NCBI GenBank assembly: GCA_964493385.1
Contig: CAZBNW010000121.1
Span: 1-7,431, forward strand
Direction: 5' to 3'
Length of the DNA stretch: 7,431 nt
DNA from: Loki-b32 sp964493385
GTDB taxonomy: Archaea > Asgardarchaeota > Lokiarchaeia > Sigyniarchaeales > SOKP01
Position 1 is the first letter of the stretch. Each line of letters opens with the position of its first letter. A program made the translations under genes and the position numbers. The notes under the pieces were generated by a model that was not told where the DNA came from, made no database searches, and was given only the letters and a program-made list of their open reading frames with translations. Positions 5,955 to 7,431 of this stretch are shown here, one piece after another.

Positions 5955-5977
5955 AATAAAATTATTTAGTTTAGCAA
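5955..5977 (+). promoter_or_regulatory. Putative promoter of the membrane-protein gene
   Basis: An A/T-rich TATA-like stretch ends in ATTATTTAGTTTAGCAA (5961-5977), 12-28 bases before the ATG at 5989. With no Shine-Dalgarno site visible, transcription could begin at or very near the start codon. The same element, lacking one G, occurs before the hydrogenase-protease-like gene at 2814-2829. Confidence 0.3.
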
Positions 5978-5988
5978 AGTAATTTATA

Positions 5989-7404
5989 ATGAGCAATAAT
6001 AAGGTTGTAGCCAAATTTCAAGCAGTTTTAGATAAATATTTTCATCGGATCTTTAATAATAGTCATGTAATGTATACCATAATTTTCTTTATATCATCCC
6101 TATTAATTGGTCTTTTAAGTCTTATTCCAAATAAAAGCGTAGGAGATGGTGTTCTATTTTTAGCCACTGTTATTTCGATTACATTTATATTACTAATGTT
6201 AGAAGGTTTAGTTCCTCAATTAGAGAAATATCTCTTTTCTCCTGAGAAAAAATTTGATCGACGTAAAATAATTAGTTTTACTATTAACTTTTTTATTAGT
6301 TTTTTTATTGTACTTGTTTACTTTCTAGCTGCCCCATCTACTCAAATAACAATTCAATTTTTAGGATGGGATGTAATTCTTCCAGCACTTTTCATAATTA
6401 TCTATTTTAGTTGGAATCTCGTTCAAATCTTTTTTATAAGAGTAGGTTTTGAAGATATCTCGAATAATATCGACAATAAGGTAATTGATAAATACGGCTT
6501 CTCCAAAAAGAAAGAATTTGTTTGCCTCATTTTACTTATCGTGGCGATAATTATCCCCGTTTTAATGCAATTAGGCACTTTTTTCGGGTTATTGCCCTAT
6601 TTCGACCCACAATCTTTAGGAATTCAGGATCCTTTAATTTGGTATATTGGTACTCATGTGATCATGGTAATAATAATTATTATAACATCATGGCGTCTTA
6701 TCACGCTATATCAAAGAAGCAAAAAAATTAATTCAACAAATGCTTTTGCTTCGATGTTTTATGTTCTTATTTGGATTGTAATATGGTTTAGATCTTTCAG
6801 TTTCTTAATCTCTTTACGAGGTATTATTCAACCGTCTACTGAGATGGAAATAATTTCAAGATTTATTGATATTCTACTAATGATTTTTACCGCAATCATG
6901 GTTCTAAGAAGCTTAGGTGAAAAAGTCTATGACTCGATGATATTCAACCAAAATAATATGCCCTTTTTCCTATTCTCATTTACGATTTTATACATAGAAG
7001 GACAGATTATAATGATTACAGGGGCAGGGACATTAGCAGGGATCTTCGCTGACAGAAACCAAATCAATCTAATTAATAATTTCTTAATTATCATCATAAC
7101 TGTAATATTTTATTGGTGGTATTCTGAACATTCTTTAGAGAGGAAAGGTTTTATCATTAGAAAGCGTTATTATCCAGAAGATGTAGCATTGATAGTAAAT
7201 GATTTTAAAGAATTTTTAGTGAATAATAACGCATTAGATACTAATAAAATTGGTACAGAAAAAATTCAAAATTTCCTAAACTCTAAAAATCTGATAACTC
7301 CAGAAGTTAAACATGTAAAAGAAGAACCTGAAATCGCAATTGATAAAAAAGATCATGAGAAAAACAAAAGACTTTCTGAAGAAGAAATTCAAAATGATAG
7401 CTAA
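5989..7404 (+). CDS. Polytopic membrane protein of unknown function, about 10 transmembrane helices
   Basis: I do not recognise this 471-aa protein. Hydrophobic segments lie at about 27-46, 53-74, 94-114, 127-150, 176-200, 216-239, 253-276, 287-306, 324-345 and 361-378. Basic residues gather in every second loop (EKKFDRRK 86-93; residues 163-175; YQRSKK 241-246; the RSLGEK loop at 307-312; RKGFIIRKR 385-393), so the positive-inside rule gives both termini in the cytoplasm. A cytoplasmic tail of about 90 residues (380-471) starts basic and ends highly charged, probably disordered. Acidic or polar residues within or beside helices include E72 and E337, but I see no transporter, protease or transferase signature. 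No signal peptide is needed, as the first helix serves as anchor. Possible classes include a transporter-like or integral scaffold protein; nothing decides. The upstream longin-like gene is co-oriented. The start ATG at 5989 is the first in frame and leaves a 26-residue cytoplasmic N-terminus. Confidence 0.85.
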   Translation: MSNNKVVAKFQAVLDKYFHRIFNNSHVMYTIIFFISSLLIGLLSLIPNKSVGDGVLFLATVISITFILLMLEGLVPQLEKYLFSPEKKFDRRKIISFTINFFISFFIVLVYFLAAPSTQITIQFLGWDVILPALFIIIYFSWNLVQIFFIRVGFEDISNNIDNKVIDKYGFSKKKEFVCLILLIVAIIIPVLMQLGTFFGLLPYFDPQSLGIQDPLIWYIGTHVIMVIIIIITSWRLITLYQRSKKINSTNAFASMFYVLIWIVIWFRSFSFLISLRGIIQPSTEMEIISRFIDILLMIFTAIMVLRSLGEKVYDSMIFNQNNMPFFLFSFTILYIEGQIIMITGAGTLAGIFADRNQINLINNFLIIIITVIFYWWYSEHSLERKGFIIRKRYYPEDVALIVNDFKEFLVNNNALDTNKIGTEKIQNFLNSKNLITPEVKHVKEEPEIAIDKKDHEKNKRLSEEEIQNDS

Positions 7405-7431
7405 TTAACATACATTATTTTAAAATATTAA

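Noticed and set aside
6522..6731. Open plus-strand frame of 69 codons
   Set aside because: It overlaps the membrane-protein gene in another frame; its composition (H, R, N, Y rich) is typical of an out-of-frame reading.

Overview
The window is AT-rich throughout (by eye roughly 30% GC) and archaeal. It carries an EndA-family tRNA-splicing endonuclease subunit, an archaeal PIN-domain ATPase of the PINA/COG1855 type, TATA-like rather than bacterial promoters, and little sign of Shine-Dalgarno sites. A SIRT6/7-like sirtuin and a small protein with a longin-like fold pattern point towards an Asgard archaeon (Lokiarchaeia or a relative). That placement is an inference from gene content; no rRNA or marker gene here settles it.

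Layout: bases 1-361 (+) hold the C-terminal part of a Sir2-family deacylase, cut by the window edge. Convergent to it on the minus strand lies a two-gene operon, transcribed from about 2655 down to 408: an EndA-family subunit (2038-2655), then the PIN-ATPase (408-2048), overlapping by 11 bases. A 195-bp divergent spacer separates this operon from a plus-strand hydrogenase maturation protease-like gene (2851-3420). A small minus-strand gene (3425-3613) ends four bases from that gene's stop. A 420-bp AT-rich spacer with a good TATA box and inverted repeats leads into a flavin oxidoreductase of the nitronate monooxygenase family (4034-5086). A 305-bp spacer follows, then a 141-aa longin-like protein (5392-5817) and a 471-aa membrane protein with about ten helices (5989-7404).

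The only tight functional grouping is the EndA-PINA pair, which suggests a link between tRNA or RNA processing and a nuclease/ATPase motor. In the EndA-like protein the tyrosine and lysine of the catalytic triad are present, but the expected histidine is aspartate, so it may be a structural subunit or an altered enzyme. The longin-like gene and the membrane protein are co-oriented and could form a membrane-associated pair, but this is only suggested by adjacency. I see no CRISPR array, transposon, tRNA or rRNA gene, and no convincing new multigene defence or mobile system. The observations most worth checking are the EndA substitution, the EndA-PINA coupling and the longin-like/membrane neighbourhood.
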